Of a stretch of DNA of 64,000 nt, positions 47,214 through 57,617 are shown in pieces; position 1 is the first letter of the stretch, and each line of letters starts with the position of its first letter. The stretch is from Phormidium tenue FACHB-886 (GTDB taxonomy: Bacteria; Cyanobacteriota; Cyanobacteriia; Elainellales; Elainellaceae). The stretch spans positions 1 through 64,000 of the forward strand of contig NZ_JACXWX010000017.1 in the NCBI RefSeq assembly GCF_014764505.1, written 5' to 3'. The notes under the pieces were generated by a model. That model searched no databases and was not told the DNA's origin. It saw only the letters and a list, made by a program, of their open reading frames with translations. A program made the position numbers and the translations under genes.

Positions 47214-48065
47214 ATGCAAATTCTGAAACAGACTGACACTTCGCCTATGACTGCTTCGATTCAGCGCCAAGAGACTTCTTCACTCGTGACATTCTCCAAT
47301 GTCTCTAAAGTCTATCCAACTCCGAAAGGCGCTTACGTTGTTCTCAAAGATATTAACCTTACCTTGGCGGAAGGTGAGTTTATCTGCCTGATCGGTCACT
47401 CCGGCTGTGGTAAAACCACGCTGTTAAACATGGTTTCTGGGTTCAATCAGCCCACAGAAGGCAGTGTACAGCTGCGGGGGAAAACCATCACTGAACCTGG
47501 ACCCGATCGCATGGTCGTCTTTCAAAACTATGCGCTACTGCCCTGGTTGACCGCATTTGAGAACGTTTATCTGGCAGTGGATGCTGCTCATCCTAAGAAG
47601 CTAGAAGCTGAGAAACGTGCCCTTGTGAAAGAGCACTTGGCCTTAGTAGGGCTGTCAGATGCGATGGACAAAAAGCCACCCCAATTATCGGGTGGTATGA
47701 AACAACGGGTCGCGATCGCCCGGGCGCTAGCCATTCGTCCTCCAGTTCTAATCCTAGATGAACCGTTTGGGGCATTGGATGCGATTACCAAGGAAGAACT
47801 TCAGGAAGAGCTACTGAAGATTTGGAATAGTCACCGTTGTACGGTATTGATGATTACTCACGATATTGATGAGGCACTGTTCTTAGCCGATCGTCTGGTG
47901 ATGATGACGAATGGCCCGGCTGCAACCGTGGGTGAAATTTTGGAAATTCCGTTCCCCCGTCCCCGTGATCGCGATCGCATCATGGAAGACCCCGAATACT
48001 ACAAGCTGCGGAACCATGCCCTAGACTTTCTCTATAATCGTTTTGCCCATGACGATGTAGACTAA
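47214..48065 (+). CDS. cmpD: ABC transporter ATPase, CmpD/NrtD type
   Basis: A 283-residue ATPase with Walker A GHSGCGKTT, signature LSGGMKQRVAIARA, Walker B LILDEPFGALDA and ITHDIDEA. It is the second, non-fused ATPase that pairs with the CmpC-like subunit. It begins 48 bp after that gene. A second methionine at residue 13 (MTASIQRQE) is a possible alternative start. The operon ends at the strong hairpin 48103-48133. Confidence 0.92.
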   Translation: MQILKQTDTSPMTASIQRQETSSLVTFSNVSKVYPTPKGAYVVLKDINLTLAEGEFICLIGHSGCGKTTLLNMVSGFNQPTEGSVQLRGKTITEPGPDRMVVFQNYALLPWLTAFENVYLAVDAAHPKKLEAEKRALVKEHLALVGLSDAMDKKPPQLSGGMKQRVAIARALAIRPPVLILDEPFGALDAITKEELQEELLKIWNSHRCTVLMITHDIDEALFLADRLVMMTNGPAATVGEILEIPFPRPRDRDRIMEDPEYYKLRNHALDFLYNRFAHDDVD

Positions 48066-48102
48066 TTTAACCTGGCTAACAGTTAGCCCTGAATAAGTAA
48101 TG

Positions 48103-48133
48103 TTTTGGGGGTGTGCGAAGCACACCCCCAAAA
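48103..48133 (+). terminator. Terminator of the transporter operon
   Basis: A perfect 14-bp stem (TTTTGGGGGTGTGC with GCACACCCCCAAAA) closes with a GAA loop, and TTGTTTTTG follows. It lies 38 bp after the last gene and can serve the convergent AlkB-like gene as well. Confidence 0.9.
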
Positions 48134-48156
48134 TTGTTTTTGTGAATCTGAAAACT

Positions 48157-48741
48157 TTAGCAAATCATCCGAAAGGTTAAGTTGATCCGGGGAGCCACCG
48201 CACGTTTAGTTTTAGGAACCTGATGCTGCCAATAGTGTTGCGTTGTTCCCTGCATTAGCAAGAAACTGCCAGAAGTTAGCTCCAATTCATGCTTTAAGCC
48301 TTGCTCAAATCGATGCCGCAGCACAAACCGTCGTGTTCCGCCCAAGCTAAGAGAGCCAATGACCGGATTCTGCCCCAGTTCTGATTCATCATCACTATGC
48401 CAACCCATGCTGTCGTTCCCATTGCGGTAGAGGTTGAGCAACACGCTATTAAACATCACGCCCGAAACCGCCTCTACTTTTGCCTTGAGATCGAGCAATG
48501 TAGATGTCCAAGGTGCAGGAAGCATGGTGATATTGGAGTAGGTGTAGGATTTGCCGGGGTCGGCATACCAGGCAGTCAATCTCGGCTGAGGCAGGGAACG
48601 CCCGTAGATTGTAATGCAGTCCTGCCGCCAGCCGATCGTTTGAGTCAAAACGGTGAAGTAACGATCGCTTTCCTGCTCATTTAGGAAAGATGGATAAAAC
48701 ACAACATCTGCATTAGAAAGCTGAAGCGAAGTAGAAATCAT
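48157..48741 (-). CDS. AlkB-like Fe(II)/2-oxoglutarate dioxygenase
   Basis: Using the ATG at 48741, a 194-residue protein. It has the iron ligands His115/Asp117 (MGWHSDDE) and His173 (QHQVP), and the 2-oxoglutarate/AlkB signature R185-x-N-x-T-x-R191. A substrate-side YG-RSLPQPR stretch is present as in AlkB family DNA repair enzymes. It probably removes alkyl lesions from DNA or RNA. A longer start at 48783 would overlap the upstream hydrolase gene by 23 bp and lacks support. The gene is third in a minus-strand run with TrpB2 and the hydrolase. Confidence 0.88.
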   Translation of the reverse strand: MISTSLQLSNADVVFYPSFLNEQESDRYFTVLTQTIGWRQDCITIYGRSLPQPRLTAWYADPGKSYTYSNITMLPAPWTSTLLDLKAKVEAVSGVMFNSVLLNLYRNGNDSMGWHSDDESELGQNPVIGSLSLGGTRRFVLRHRFEQGLKHELELTSGSFLLMQGTTQHYWQHQVPKTKRAVAPRINLTFRMIC

Positions 48742-48760
48742 ACTGTGAATAATCGAGTAA

Positions 48761-49693
48761 TCAAATCCTGATACGTTGCGCAAATGTCAGCAGATGGGCG
48801 GCAACAGATTGAGGCTGCTCAAAGTGGGGGACATGACCAGCCTTTGGTATCCAGGCAAGCTGGCTTCCTGAGATCGCTTGCTTAAACTGGGTTGCATCCT
48901 CTGTTCCCAATACATCATCGGCTTCTCCCCAAAGAATCAAAGTGGGATGATTCACCTGAGCAATGCGATCGCTCAAGCTAGAATATCCTCCACTTTGAGT
49001 AAATGAAGTAATTGCCGCCTTCCATCCGGGCATCTCCTGATGCAGTAGAGAACAGCGGAGCACATTAGTTAAGCTTGGATCAAGCATCGGCAGAACTGAG
49101 CTAACGGTGAGGGCAGCCCGTTTTCGGAAGTACAGCCAGTCTGCACCAAGCTCAATTAAGGGATGTGGGAAAAACTGCCCAATTGGGAAACTGCCAGAGA
49201 AGCCAACGCTATCAATCAAGACGAGCGATCGCACCCAATTGGAATGATGCAACGCAAAATCAATCGCCACCGCACCCCCCAAAGATGCACCTACCAAAAC
49301 TACAGGCTGACCGATCCAAGTTTCCATAACACTAAAGAGGTGCCGCCGAATGGTTTGAGGATTGACAGCAACGGTGGGAACGTAATCTGTGAATCCAAAA
49401 CCAAACAGATCTAGTGCCCAACTTTCGTGTTGAGCTGCTAATGCGGGAAGCAACCGCCGAAACTCTAGAAGAGAACTGTCAAATCCGTGGAGCAGCACAA
49501 TCGGCGGGTTGGACTGGGAAGCTGGTTGAGCAGGAGAGTAACGAACATAAGCTGTTGCGATCGCAGTCGGATTTTGCGCAAACGGAACCTGAACCGTCTG
49601 CCGCTGAAGCTGTTGCAGAAGGTCGATCGCCTCTGAATCCTGAATTTCGCTTACAGAGGGCGGTAGAAACTCAGCAAACATTGCCCTAGCCAA
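48761..49693 (-). CDS. Alpha/beta hydrolase
   Basis: A 310-residue alpha/beta-fold hydrolase: oxyanion region [10 protein letters not shown], nucleophile Ser137 in VGASLGGA, acid in [10 protein letters not shown], and histidine in [10 protein letters not shown]. The substrate is not predictable. It may begin at 49693, overlapping the TrpB2 stop by 8 bp, or at the methionine at 49681 just past it. Either way it is likely translationally coupled to TrpB2. Confidence 0.88.
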   Translation of the reverse strand: MARAMFAEFLPPSVSEIQDSEAIDLLQQLQRQTVQVPFAQNPTAIATAYVRYSPAQPASQSNPPIVLLHGFDSSLLEFRRLLPALAAQHESWALDLFGFGFTDYVPTVAVNPQTIRRHLFSVMETWIGQPVVLVGASLGGAVAIDFALHHSNWVRSLVLIDSVGFSGSFPIGQFFPHPLIELGADWLYFRKRAALTVSSVLPMLDPSLTNVLRCSLLHQEMPGWKAAITSFTQSGGYSSLSDRIAQVNHPTLILWGEADDVLGTEDATQFKQAISGSQLAWIPKAGHVPHFEQPQSVAAHLLTFAQRIRI

Positions 49694-51044
49694 CTGCAGG
49701 CAGCCCTGCCAGAGCCATTGCCACTTCCTCAGCGCTGTACTCGGTGTCTATCAGCTTTCCTGCCTGATAGTCCATGTACGCCTGCATATCAAAGTGTCCG
49801 TGACCGCACAGGTTAAACAAAATTACCTTGCTCTCTCCAGATTCCTTGCATTTCAGTGCCTCGTCGATCGCTGCTTTAACCGCATGATTGGCTTCAGGCG
49901 CAGGAAGAATGCCTTCGCTACGCGCAAAGGACAACCCTGCCGCAAAACAGCCCAGCTGATATTCGGAACGAGGCTGTGCCAGCCCCAAATTCACCACATG
50001 GCTAACCAGTGCAGCCATCCCGTGATAGCGTAGACCGCCCGCATGGATTCCTTCCGGCACAAAAGTGCTGCCCAGCGTGTGCATCTTGACGAGCGGGGTC
50101 AGGTGTGCCGTATCCCCAAAATCATAGGCGTATTTGCCCCGCGTCAAAGTGGGACAGGCAGCAGGTTCTACAGCAATGATCTCTACGTCTCGTTCACCCC
50201 GTAGCTTTGCACCCAAAAATGGAAAGGCAATTCCAGCAAAGTTGCTGCCTCCACCCGTACAGCCAATCACAATATCGGGATAATCGCCTGCCATTTCTAG
50301 CTGTGCCAATGCCTCCTGTCCAATCACCGTTTGGTGCAGCAAAACATGGTTGAGAACACTTCCCAGCGCGTACTTACTTCCTTCATCCTGAGCGGCAACT
50401 TCTACCGCCTCACTAATAGCAATGCCCAGACTCCCTGTGCTATGCGGATAGGCTGCCAGGATCGATCGCCCCGGCTGAGTCTCTTCGCTGGGGCTAGCAA
50501 CCACTCTAGCTCCATAGGCTTCCATCAATGCTCGCCGGTACGGCTTCTGGTTATAGCTGACTTTCACCATATAGACCAGCACTTTCAGCCCAAACAAAGC
50601 GCCCGCAAAGGCGAGTGAAGCCCCCCACTGTCCGGCTCCGGTTTCCGTGGTCAGTCGTTTTACACCTGCTTGCTTGTTGTAGTACGCCTGAGGCACGGCA
50701 GTATTCGGCTTATGGCTTCCGGCAGGGCTAACTCCTTCATACTTGTAGTAGATCTTGGCAGGGGTACCGAGGGACTTCTCCAGCTGGCGCGCCCGGTATA
50801 GGGGAGTCGGTCGCCACTGCCGGTAAATAGACTGCACCTCGTCGGGAATCTCGATCCAGCGCTCTTGACTGACTTCTTGTTCAATCAGGCTCATGGGAAA
50901 CAGAGGAGCCAAGTCATTAGGCGTAATTGATTGTCCGGTGCCCGGATGGAGGACAGGTGGGAGAGGCGTTGGCAAATCTGCCTGGAGGTTGTACCAGGCA
51001 GTGGGCATTTGGTCTTCCGACAGGAGGTACTTGATCGTGTCCAT
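49686..51044 (-). CDS. trpB2: TrpB2-type tryptophan synthase beta-like PLP enzyme
   Basis: A 452-residue PLP-dependent enzyme. The Schiff-base lysine is Lys112 in AGSHKPNTA, the phosphate-binding glycine loop is [11 protein letters not shown], and the N-terminal extension ([13 protein letters not shown]) is characteristic of TrpB2 rather than TrpB1. TrpB2 joins indole and serine, or salvages indole, often without a TrpA partner; none is present here. It is the first gene of the three-gene minus-strand run 51044-48157. Confidence 0.92.
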   Translation of the reverse strand: MDTIKYLLSEDQMPTAWYNLQADLPTPLPPVLHPGTGQSITPNDLAPLFPMSLIEQEVSQERWIEIPDEVQSIYRQWRPTPLYRARQLEKSLGTPAKIYYKYEGVSPAGSHKPNTAVPQAYYNKQAGVKRLTTETGAGQWGASLAFAGALFGLKVLVYMVKVSYNQKPYRRALMEAYGARVVASPSEETQPGRSILAAYPHSTGSLGIAISEAVEVAAQDEGSKYALGSVLNHVLLHQTVIGQEALAQLEMAGDYPDIVIGCTGGGSNFAGIAFPFLGAKLRGERDVEIIAVEPAACPTLTRGKYAYDFGDTAHLTPLVKMHTLGSTFVPEGIHAGGLRYHGMAALVSHVVNLGLAQPRSEYQLGCFAAGLSFARSEGILPAPEANHAVKAAIDEALKCKESGESKVILFNLCGHGHFDMQAYMDYQAGKLIDTEYSAEEVAMALAGLPAVG

Positions 51045-51209
51045 TCTAGATTGCAGAAAGGGTAGCGACAGACGAAGTTAAGGCTTCTATTGTCGCCCAT
51101 TGCTCTTGTTGAGCGAAACCCTAAGCAAGCAAGTGTTATGGCGCTACAGCCACGCGCTAGGAAAAATTGTTTGTAAAAGCCTGGCATAGCGGAACTTTTA
51201 CATCTAGGC

Positions 51210-53018
51210 TCAAGCTGGTCTCTTCGACACGGGCCTAGTATGAGCCTGAGATTTAGTGAAATTTAGCACAAAAGATTTTTCAGCATATGTGCCTCTTCCA
51301 TCAAGGCGACCGACTACGATCGTATGGCTGATACTATCCTGGCTTTCAAACAAAGTTTCGTCATTAATTCTCAGCTCATTGCCTCTCAGCCCAAAACGCC
51401 CCTCACCATTACTAACTAGCGAGTAAGTGTAGAGCGTTCCTGTTTCAGGATCTTTTGGCGGCAACATGGCGACTAAAGCACCCAACTTATCGGCGTTCTC
51501 TACACTTTTAGAAGGTTCCTTAGAAGCGCTGGAAGATGGGTCAGATTTCTTCTGATTAACAGCCTTTGGAAAGGGATTAACCTTCTCTTTTTTCTGCTTT
51601 GGAACGTCTGCGCTAGAAGTTCCAGGCAAATTAAGCAATAGGTTTCTCAGCGGTTCAGCTACACCTCCGTTTGCCACTATTGCTACCAATTCGTGTTCAG
51701 TAGATTTGGCTGTACCCGGTGATGTTTTTTGCAAAACGCGAGTATTTGTTGAACTTTTTGCTGTCGTGGAGGTTACACCTCTACCGAAGTCTTCCATGCT
51801 GGCGACATACGACTGCGGAGGGCTATTTAGCTTTCCAGTCTGATAGAACGGGGGCTGTCTAGTTGCACCCATCTTTGAGGACTGAGCAGAATTGTAGGAG
51901 ATGGCATGGCTGATGAAAGGCGGAGCATTGCCACTGACTATACTCTCAGCCTTCTTGAAAGTCTCAACGGGCTGTGCGGGATGGGGTTGAATAGCCTTCT
52001 TTGGCATCTCAACGGGCTGTGCGGGATGGGCTTGCACAGCCTCAAGCGGTTCTCCTGAGTTTAGAGGCTGGCTGCCAATGGCTCTGCGCCTGTGGCTGTT
52101 TCTATAGATGAAGGTAAACCCGCCGATGTAGACGATCGCCCAACCGGATACCCAGAAGTACGCCCGTCCCAAATCTGCAAGGTTCTCAGACATAGCAGGC
52201 GGTTCAGCAAGGCGAGGAGAAGGCTGTGCTGGAGAAGGCTGTGCTGGAGAAGGCTGTGCTGGAGAAGACTGCGCTGGAGAAGATTGTTCTGGAGAAGACT
52301 GCGCTGGAGAAGATTGTTCAGCAGGGCGCTGCTCAGAAGAAGGGTTGGGCTGCGGAAGGCGGATGGACGGCTGAGGGAGAGCACTTTGGCTAGGGGGAGC
52401 CTCTCGCTTTTGAGTTGGAGCAGTGTTGGGTGAGGAAGTCCGTGGTTGCTTTTCTGCAGTAGAAGAACGCGACGGCTGCTGTAGCTTAGCCCAAGTTGAG
52501 CGTCCAACAACGCCATCTACATCCAAGCCTTCTGCCCGTTGAAATTCTGAGACCGCTTCCACGGTTAGATCGCCATAGACACCGTCAAGCGCTCCCTTGT
52601 AGTAGCCTAGCTGACGTAATCTTTCCTGCAGCTGGCTTACAGTTTTACTCTGGCTCCCAAACCTAAGCAAAGGAGCTGAGGCTGCGTCAAGACGGTTTTC
52701 CGGGCGAATTTCCGAGCGATCTGCTGCCGCTGGCAATTGGGCAAGTCGTTCAGGGGGAGCAGGACGAGGAGCTACTCCAATATATCTCGTGTTTTCAGCA
52801 GTTGCCCTGGCAACGGTGGAGCGCACGGCTGAAGCATCTGGCGCAGAGTCTGACGAGCGAATAGATTCTGGTGGGCTAACGCAAGGGACGGCAACCGCTT
52901 CGTCGCTCTGATGTTGCTCATGAGACTGGACGCAAACACTGTCCGCTTGGGGCGAACTGTCAAGGACATCCGTACAGGTGACACAGGTTAGTAGCAAGAG
53001 GGTGGAGGGGTCAGACAT
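51210..53018 (-). CDS. Membrane protein with peptidoglycan-binding domain and repeat linker
   Basis: A 602-residue protein. A disordered N-terminal third leads to a PG_binding_1 domain near residues 118-176 (VSQLQERLRQLGYYKGALDGVYGDLTVEAVSEFQ). A proline/serine/glutamine linker built from five-residue units (about 233-268) follows, then a single membrane span (about 287-308, YFWVSGWAIVYIGGF). A ~290-residue tail on the other side has a beta-rich C-terminal domain (TYSLVSNGEGRFGLRGNELRI), cadherin-like in feel. It could tether the envelope to peptidoglycan. The orientation and role are uncertain. Confidence 0.75.
   Translation of the reverse strand: MSDPSTLLLLTCVTCTDVLDSSPQADSVCVQSHEQHQSDEAVAVPCVSPPESIRSSDSAPDASAVRSTVARATAENTRYIGVAPRPAPPERLAQLPAAADRSEIRPENRLDAASAPLLRFGSQSKTVSQLQERLRQLGYYKGALDGVYGDLTVEAVSEFQRAEGLDVDGVVGRSTWAKLQQPSRSSTAEKQPRTSSPNTAPTQKREAPPSQSALPQPSIRLPQPNPSSEQRPAEQSSPAQSSPEQSSPAQSSPAQPSPAQPSPAQPSPRLAEPPAMSENLADLGRAYFWVSGWAIVYIGGFTFIYRNSHRRRAIGSQPLNSGEPLEAVQAHPAQPVEMPKKAIQPHPAQPVETFKKAESIVSGNAPPFISHAISYNSAQSSKMGATRQPPFYQTGKLNSPPQSYVASMEDFGRGVTSTTAKSSTNTRVLQKTSPGTAKSTEHELVAIVANGGVAEPLRNLLLNLPGTSSADVPKQKKEKVNPFPKAVNQKKSDPSSSASKEPSKSVENADKLGALVAMLPPKDPETGTLYTYSLVSNGEGRFGLRGNELRINDETLFESQDSISHTIVVGRLDGRGTYAEKSFVLNFTKSQAHTRPVSKRPA
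52216..52320. repeat. Seven tandem 15-bp units
   Basis: Seven consecutive 15-bp units like GGAGAAGGCTGTGCT run from 52216 to 52320, all in frame. On the minus strand each encodes five residues (P-A-Q-P/S-S or P-E-Q-S-S type). The first three are identical, so slippage can change linker length. Confidence 0.9.
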
Positions 53019-53272
53019 CAGCCGCAGCTTTGTAAAAAACTTCTCTCAAGAAATTAGCCTCAAGCAAGTCCTCTTTAGGGAACCTATGCCTGTTGCTGGC
53101 TTTTAAAGTACGAATCCTTGATTCATACTTTGGTAAAGCAATGTTATTTAACTTAAAATTTGTGCGCTTAGTTAACGAAGGTAGAAGCACAATCGAGCAT
53201 GAAGCAGCGAGTCAAATTAATGTTGATAGGTTTAGTATGAAAAACCTACCCATGATGTCTCGCATCTGCTAG

Positions 53273-53455
53273 AAATCCCTAAACTCCGCTAAGCCTGGCG
53301 AAGTCTTCCCGGAGATCCTCACAATACTACAAGAGTTTGGAAAAAGGGTAGCACTCGACAAGGAATGCGGACGTAATTTCATCAAGTCTTCAAAGTTGCT
53401 TAAAAAATTCGCCTTCAAAGCAACTGCTGAGGAGATAGAAAGAAGCAAGCGTTAG
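53273..53455 (+). pseudogene. Possible coding remnant without a start codon
   Basis: An open stretch of 60 codons after a TAG (53270-53272) reads as a helical, lysine-rich protein segment (GEVFPEILTILQEFGKRVA and KLLKKFAFKATAEEIERSKR) and stops at 53453-53455. It lacks an ATG/GTG start but looks coding in composition. It may be the end of a lost gene. The family is unknown. The rest of 53019-53546 holds nothing else. Confidence 0.3.
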
Positions 53456-53495
53456 GGAGCAGCTCCAGAAGCAGCGTGTATTTACATCTCATGCG

Positions 53496-53528
53496 AAAAG
53501 TGGAGCGGGCTTAGCCCGCTCCACTTTT
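53496..53528. terminator. Bidirectional terminator
   Basis: A perfect 15-bp stem (AAAAGTGGAGCGGGC with GCCCGCTCCACTTTT) closes with TTA. The A- and T-rich outer ends make it functional both ways. It lies 18 bp beyond the stop of the minus-strand gene at 53547. Confidence 0.88.
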
Positions 53529-53546
53529 CAAGACGAAAGCCCGACG

Positions 53547-53780
53547 CTATTTGTCTGCTTCTTGGTCTAGCGTAGAATTGCTAGGACGTTCGGTTGCAGC
53601 AGGATTAGGCTGTATATCTTCTGCCTCGCCTTGTACTTTACCTTGTGCATTGAAGGGATAGCCTTCTGCTTCATCCAGGATATCTTCTGGATTACTGGGT
53701 GTAGTGGCAGCAGAATCGAGCTGCCCCGTATCGTGACTGTGTTTAACTTTGCCTTTGTGGCTGGCGTGACCGCTACTCAT
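53547..53780 (-). CDS. Small hydrophilic protein, unknown
   Basis: The 77-residue product is highly polar and probably disordered (HASHKGKVKHSHDTGQLD near the start, then EDILDEAEGYPFNAQGKVQGEAED). Low hydrophobicity and many acidic and glycine residues recall small stress-related hydrophilic proteins, but no family motif is present. A perfect terminator follows, which supports a real transcript. Confidence 0.6.
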   Translation of the reverse strand: MSSGHASHKGKVKHSHDTGQLDSAATTPSNPEDILDEAEGYPFNAQGKVQGEAEDIQPNPAATERPSNSTLDQEADK

Positions 53781-53989
53781 CGTTATATTCCACCGCTTGC
53801 TAGAATTTGTTCAGTAGTTAATCTCGTGAGGCTCAAGATATTATCACCACTCTAAGACCAGCGACAATGCTCACCTAGATTTTCTACTTTATCTGATTTG
53901 TTCTACTTATCTATCTATTGAAAATCACATCCAGGATTTTCACCTCATCCTTTTAGCCAGTATCCACTATGCAAAATGAGTATTTATGT

Positions 53990-55081
53990 TTAATCTTTAT
54001 CTAGAGAAACAGAGACGGACTGCAGTTCTTTTGCCTTTTCCTCTGGTAAGGCATCATTGGCAAACATGCCTGCTGCCAGTTCAGTTCCTGCCAGGTATTT
54101 GAGCTTGTCGGGCGTGCGATAAGGCGGGTAAAACTCAGCGTGGAGGTGCCATTCTGGATGGGGTTGTCCATCAGTGGGGGCTTGGAACCATGCCATTAAA
54201 TAAGGGAAAGCGCGATTCCACAACCCGTCGTATTTAAGCGTCACCGTCTTGAGTGCTTTAGCAAGTCCCTGCTGCTGGGCCAGCGTCAGATCGGCAAGTG
54301 TGGCGGTTGGTTGAATTGGCGCAATCCAAACTTCGTAAGGGTAACGTGCACAAGCTGGCACAAAGGCGATCGCCTCCTGATCGCGGTACAAAATTCGGCG
54401 ATCGTCCTCAATTTCTTTTTGAATCAAGTCCTGCAGCAGTCCCCGCTGATGCTGCTCGTAGTACGCCTGCTGGCACTGCTGCATACGGGCAGGCACAGGC
54501 GGCACAAATGGGTAGGCATAAATCTGACCGTGGGGATGGTGCAGCGTTACCCCCACTTCAACTCCTTTATTCTCGAATGGCAAAACGTACTGAATTGGCG
54601 CATTGTTGCCAATGATGCGAGTGCGATCGCCCCACACCTGCAGCAGTAGCTCTAAGTGATCGAGCGGCAAACGGCTGAGTGAGGACTGTGGATCTTGAGC
54701 GAAAACAACGACTTCACAAGCCCCATTCGCGGGCAGAGTTTCTACGATCTGGGAAGGCGGGTCGTGAGCCGCTAACGTTAACGAGGGAAACCGATTATCA
54801 AAAACCGCGACGTCATAATTTCCCTGGGGTAATTCGGTTGGAAACTGCGGGTCGACCGTGGGAGCCAATGGATTGTATTCCGGAGGTGGCATAAAAGTTC
54901 GTCCCTGCCGATGGCTGGCATAGGCAACCCACTCTCCTCGCAGGGGATGCCAGCGGAGATGGGGGTTTGCCTGAATTGGGTCGGGGCTGGGGCTGGGCGC
55001 AGCAATATCTGGTGGAATGGGAAAGCGGCTGTAGAGCGTCAGTTTGCGTCCGTCCGGCTTGAGCAACGCTTGGGAATACAT
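53990..55081 (-). CDS. galT: Galactose-1-phosphate uridylyltransferase
   Basis: A 363-residue HIT-superfamily enzyme of the Leloir pathway that exchanges UMP between UDP-glucose and galactose-1-phosphate. The active-site HPHGQ is at 182-186 with nucleophile His184. An N-terminal [21 protein letters not shown] and a later HLHAEFYPP complete the usual conserved segments. The ATG at 55081 lacks a clear Shine-Dalgarno site. It lies downstream of, and on the same strand as, a GH2 glycosidase that could release galactose, so the two may work together. Confidence 0.92.
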   Translation of the reverse strand: MYSQALLKPDGRKLTLYSRFPIPPDIAAPSPSPDPIQANPHLRWHPLRGEWVAYASHRQGRTFMPPPEYNPLAPTVDPQFPTELPQGNYDVAVFDNRFPSLTLAAHDPPSQIVETLPANGACEVVVFAQDPQSSLSRLPLDHLELLLQVWGDRTRIIGNNAPIQYVLPFENKGVEVGVTLHHPHGQIYAYPFVPPVPARMQQCQQAYYEQHQRGLLQDLIQKEIEDDRRILYRDQEAIAFVPACARYPYEVWIAPIQPTATLADLTLAQQQGLAKALKTVTLKYDGLWNRAFPYLMAWFQAPTDGQPHPEWHLHAEFYPPYRTPDKLKYLAGTELAAGMFANDALPEEKAKELQSVSVSLDKD

Positions 55082-55363
55082 GGTTTTGCACTAAAGGAGG
55101 GTTCAGCCTTGGCAGGTGTTTTCAGGGTAGCGCTCCCCTCATCTTTGCTGCCCCTACCTGGAGGTGCAGATGCCGTTGTCGAATTCCTGTTATGGTTAGA
55201 ACTTTTTGTGGCTGCGCCCAGAAAAAGTTTAATATTTCTGATCTAATTTTGGTGTAATTACTGTAGCGGTAGCTATAGAATGTGCAAAGAAAAAATACGG
55301 GTTTTGGCAACGTTTACCAAAACCCGTTTAGAGCAGCAAGACATGAGTTTAGCGACTGTGAAT

Positions 55364-57304
55364 TTAGTAGCAGTGACTGCTGCCACAATGAGGAGTTTGC
55401 ATCGGCTGCACTTCTGCCCCAATCAGGTTGGGCAAAGTATTTGGCAAGAACCGATCGTCTCCTCGTCCTAACGTTGCCGACGCAATCGCTGCGATCGGAA
55501 ATTTGGGAGTGCGATCGGCGTAGAGTAGCCCGTTGGCTTCCTGGAACGTGTCAGTTAACTGGGTATAGCAGAATCCACTGAATCGTTCGATTTGGTTAAC
55601 GGCTCTCAGTAGTGAGCTATACCGAGATTGAAGATCGGCAACTTCAGCCGAACGAACATATCCCCAGATCTTTTCCTCCTGCCCGTAGGCAATGCCGCCA
55701 AACTCCGTGAGCATAATGGGCTGACCTTGATGCGGATAGCCATCGAGGGTTAGCACTCGCCCACCGGGACGTTGGCGATCGAACAAATCGGATAGCTTCA
55801 CCTCTGCGCCATAGCGGTTTGCCAAGCGCTCTGGATTGTTGTCGTAGTCGTGAATTGCCAGAATGTCTGTCGCTGCGCTCTCCCAACCATCGTTACCAAT
55901 CACTGGACGAGTTGGGTCTAGGGTTTTGGTGAGGTGATAGAGCGCCTGCACATAGTTACGGTGTGCAGGGGTGGCAGTCAGATCCGGCACTCCCCAGGAT
56001 TCATTAAATGGAACCCATACGACAATGCACGGATGGCTGGCGTCTCGCTCAATCACCTCCGCCCACTCTTTCATCATGCGCCCGACTGCTTTAGGCGTGA
56101 AACGGTAGGCGCTCGGCATTTCTTCCCACACCAGTAGCCCTAGGACATCCGCCCAATACAAAAAGCGTGGGTCTTCGATCTTCTGATGCTTCCGTACCCC
56201 ATTGAACCCCATCTGCTTCACGAGTTCGACATCGCGGCGCAGCGCTTCACCGGATGGAGGGGTCATCAGGGACTCTGCCCAATAGCCTTGATCGAGGACT
56301 AGCCGTAAATAGTAAGGCTGCCCATTCAGCATGAAGCGATCGCGCTGGATGCTAACGGTTCGCATCGCCGTGTAGGATTGCACAACATCAAGGAGCTGGG
56401 TGCCTTGCCAGAGCTGCACCTCCGCCTGAATCAGCGTTGGCTTTTCTGGGCTCCAGAGTAGCTCGTTGCGGTAGTCATCAATGCCAGGGTCAGATAAAGC
56501 AATGCGACGATGAATCTCGCCGTTCAGCACCTCGTAGGTATCATTAACCAGGAGCTGCTGACCTGCTGTCAGTTTCACCTTGATTTGAATGCCCTCGTTA
56601 GCCTGACTGCCCAGTGGAGCAGCGGGTTGACTTTTGACAAAGGCTTCAAAGCCAATTTCCCAGCGCTCAAAGTGGGGTGTCCAGCAGATACGAGCGATGT
56701 AAGTCTCTGGAACCCGCTCTATCCACACCGTTTGCCAAATGCCGCTGGTGCGCGGATACCAGATGCTATGCGGCTGCAATTGCCAATCTTGCTTGCCCCG
56801 TGGCTTCGCCAGATCAAAGGGATCGTCTTCTGCCCAAACGGTAATGCGCTGCGTCCCATTAGGATTAAGCACAGGGGTCATGTCGATACTGAAGGGTGTG
56901 TGTCCGCCTTCGTGATCTGCCATGAGCTGCCCATTTACCCAAACGCGAGCGCGGTAATCCACTGCACCAAAGTGAAGCAGGAGGCGATCGGTGTCAAGCG
57001 CCTCAGTCACTTCTATTTCTTTCTCATACCAGCAGTTAGGGTGAAATCCTGAATCATGAATCTTACTTTGGATAGATTCGGGTGCAAACGGAACTTCGAT
57101 ACTATGCGTCCAGTCAGTGATGTCGCTGGGCTGGGTGTAGCGCCCTGCGTCATCGAACGTAAACTTCCAAGTGCCATTGAGCGATTGCCAATTCGCTCGG
57201 CGGAGCAATGGGCGGGGATATTCCAGATCTGGCAGAGCTAGGTCGCCAGTATTTCCTATGTCGCAAGGATAGTCATCCTCAAGGCATTTACCAAATGCTT
57301 TCAT
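55364..57304 (-). CDS. Glycoside hydrolase family 2 (beta-galactosidase/glucuronidase-like)
   Basis: A 646-residue GH2 enzyme. It has an N-terminal sugar-binding jelly roll ([37 protein letters not shown]), an immunoglobulin-like domain, then a TIM barrel ([32 protein letters not shown]). The acid/base Glu is near 434 in PFNESWG and the nucleophile Glu near 536 in MLTEFGG. No signal peptide is seen, so the substrate is probably imported. Its 5' end lies in a tandem duplication (57270-57617), and no ribosome site stands before the ATG. The 282-bp gap to galT could hold a promoter. Confidence 0.9.
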   Translation of the reverse strand: MKAFGKCLEDDYPCDIGNTGDLALPDLEYPRPLLRRANWQSLNGTWKFTFDDAGRYTQPSDITDWTHSIEVPFAPESIQSKIHDSGFHPNCWYEKEIEVTEALDTDRLLLHFGAVDYRARVWVNGQLMADHEGGHTPFSIDMTPVLNPNGTQRITVWAEDDPFDLAKPRGKQDWQLQPHSIWYPRTSGIWQTVWIERVPETYIARICWTPHFERWEIGFEAFVKSQPAAPLGSQANEGIQIKVKLTAGQQLLVNDTYEVLNGEIHRRIALSDPGIDDYRNELLWSPEKPTLIQAEVQLWQGTQLLDVVQSYTAMRTVSIQRDRFMLNGQPYYLRLVLDQGYWAESLMTPPSGEALRRDVELVKQMGFNGVRKHQKIEDPRFLYWADVLGLLVWEEMPSAYRFTPKAVGRMMKEWAEVIERDASHPCIVVWVPFNESWGVPDLTATPAHRNYVQALYHLTKTLDPTRPVIGNDGWESAATDILAIHDYDNNPERLANRYGAEVKLSDLFDRQRPGGRVLTLDGYPHQGQPIMLTEFGGIAYGQEEKIWGYVRSAEVADLQSRYSSLLRAVNQIERFSGFCYTQLTDTFQEANGLLYADRTPKFPIAAIASATLGRGDDRFLPNTLPNLIGAEVQPMQTPHCGSSHCY

Positions 57305-57617
57305 TGCAGTTTCGACTTTTAGAATCTCTAGAGGGGGGGAGCTTTTCTAGGCTAAGAGATCTATCGCGTTCTTACAAGTCTTCTTCCTCCTTCTTCTATT
57401 GTATTCCGTGATACTACCGATCGGGTGCTCCTTCTAGGGAGTTATTCCAAAGGCATTTAATAAATGCTTTCACTGCATTTTCAACTTTGCCATTCCAGAG
57501 AGGGAGGCGTTTTCAGGTTTAGGAGCCTATCGCATTAAGAGCTGTTGTGTTCCTACAAACCCTCTTTTGGCTTTTGCTAGCTGATTGCGTGATACTACGG
57601 ATTTGCATTACCTCTAT
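57270..57617. repeat. Imperfect tandem duplication of the GH2 5' region
   Basis: Two copies of about 170-180 bp lie end to end. AAGGCATTTA...AAATGCTTTCA occurs at 57281 and again at 57450, and CGTGATACTAC at 57407 and 57588. The first copy contains the start of the GH2 gene (M-K-A-F-G-K-C-L on the minus strand). The second holds a degraded version (V-K-A-F-I-K-C-L) without the ATG in place. The upstream copy may act as a displaced leader. Confidence 0.75.

Noticed and set aside
56510-57052. 180-residue plus-strand frame inside the GH2 gene
   Set aside because: It is a shadow of the GH2 gene, whose catalytic motifs are on the other strand; no ribosome site or family features.
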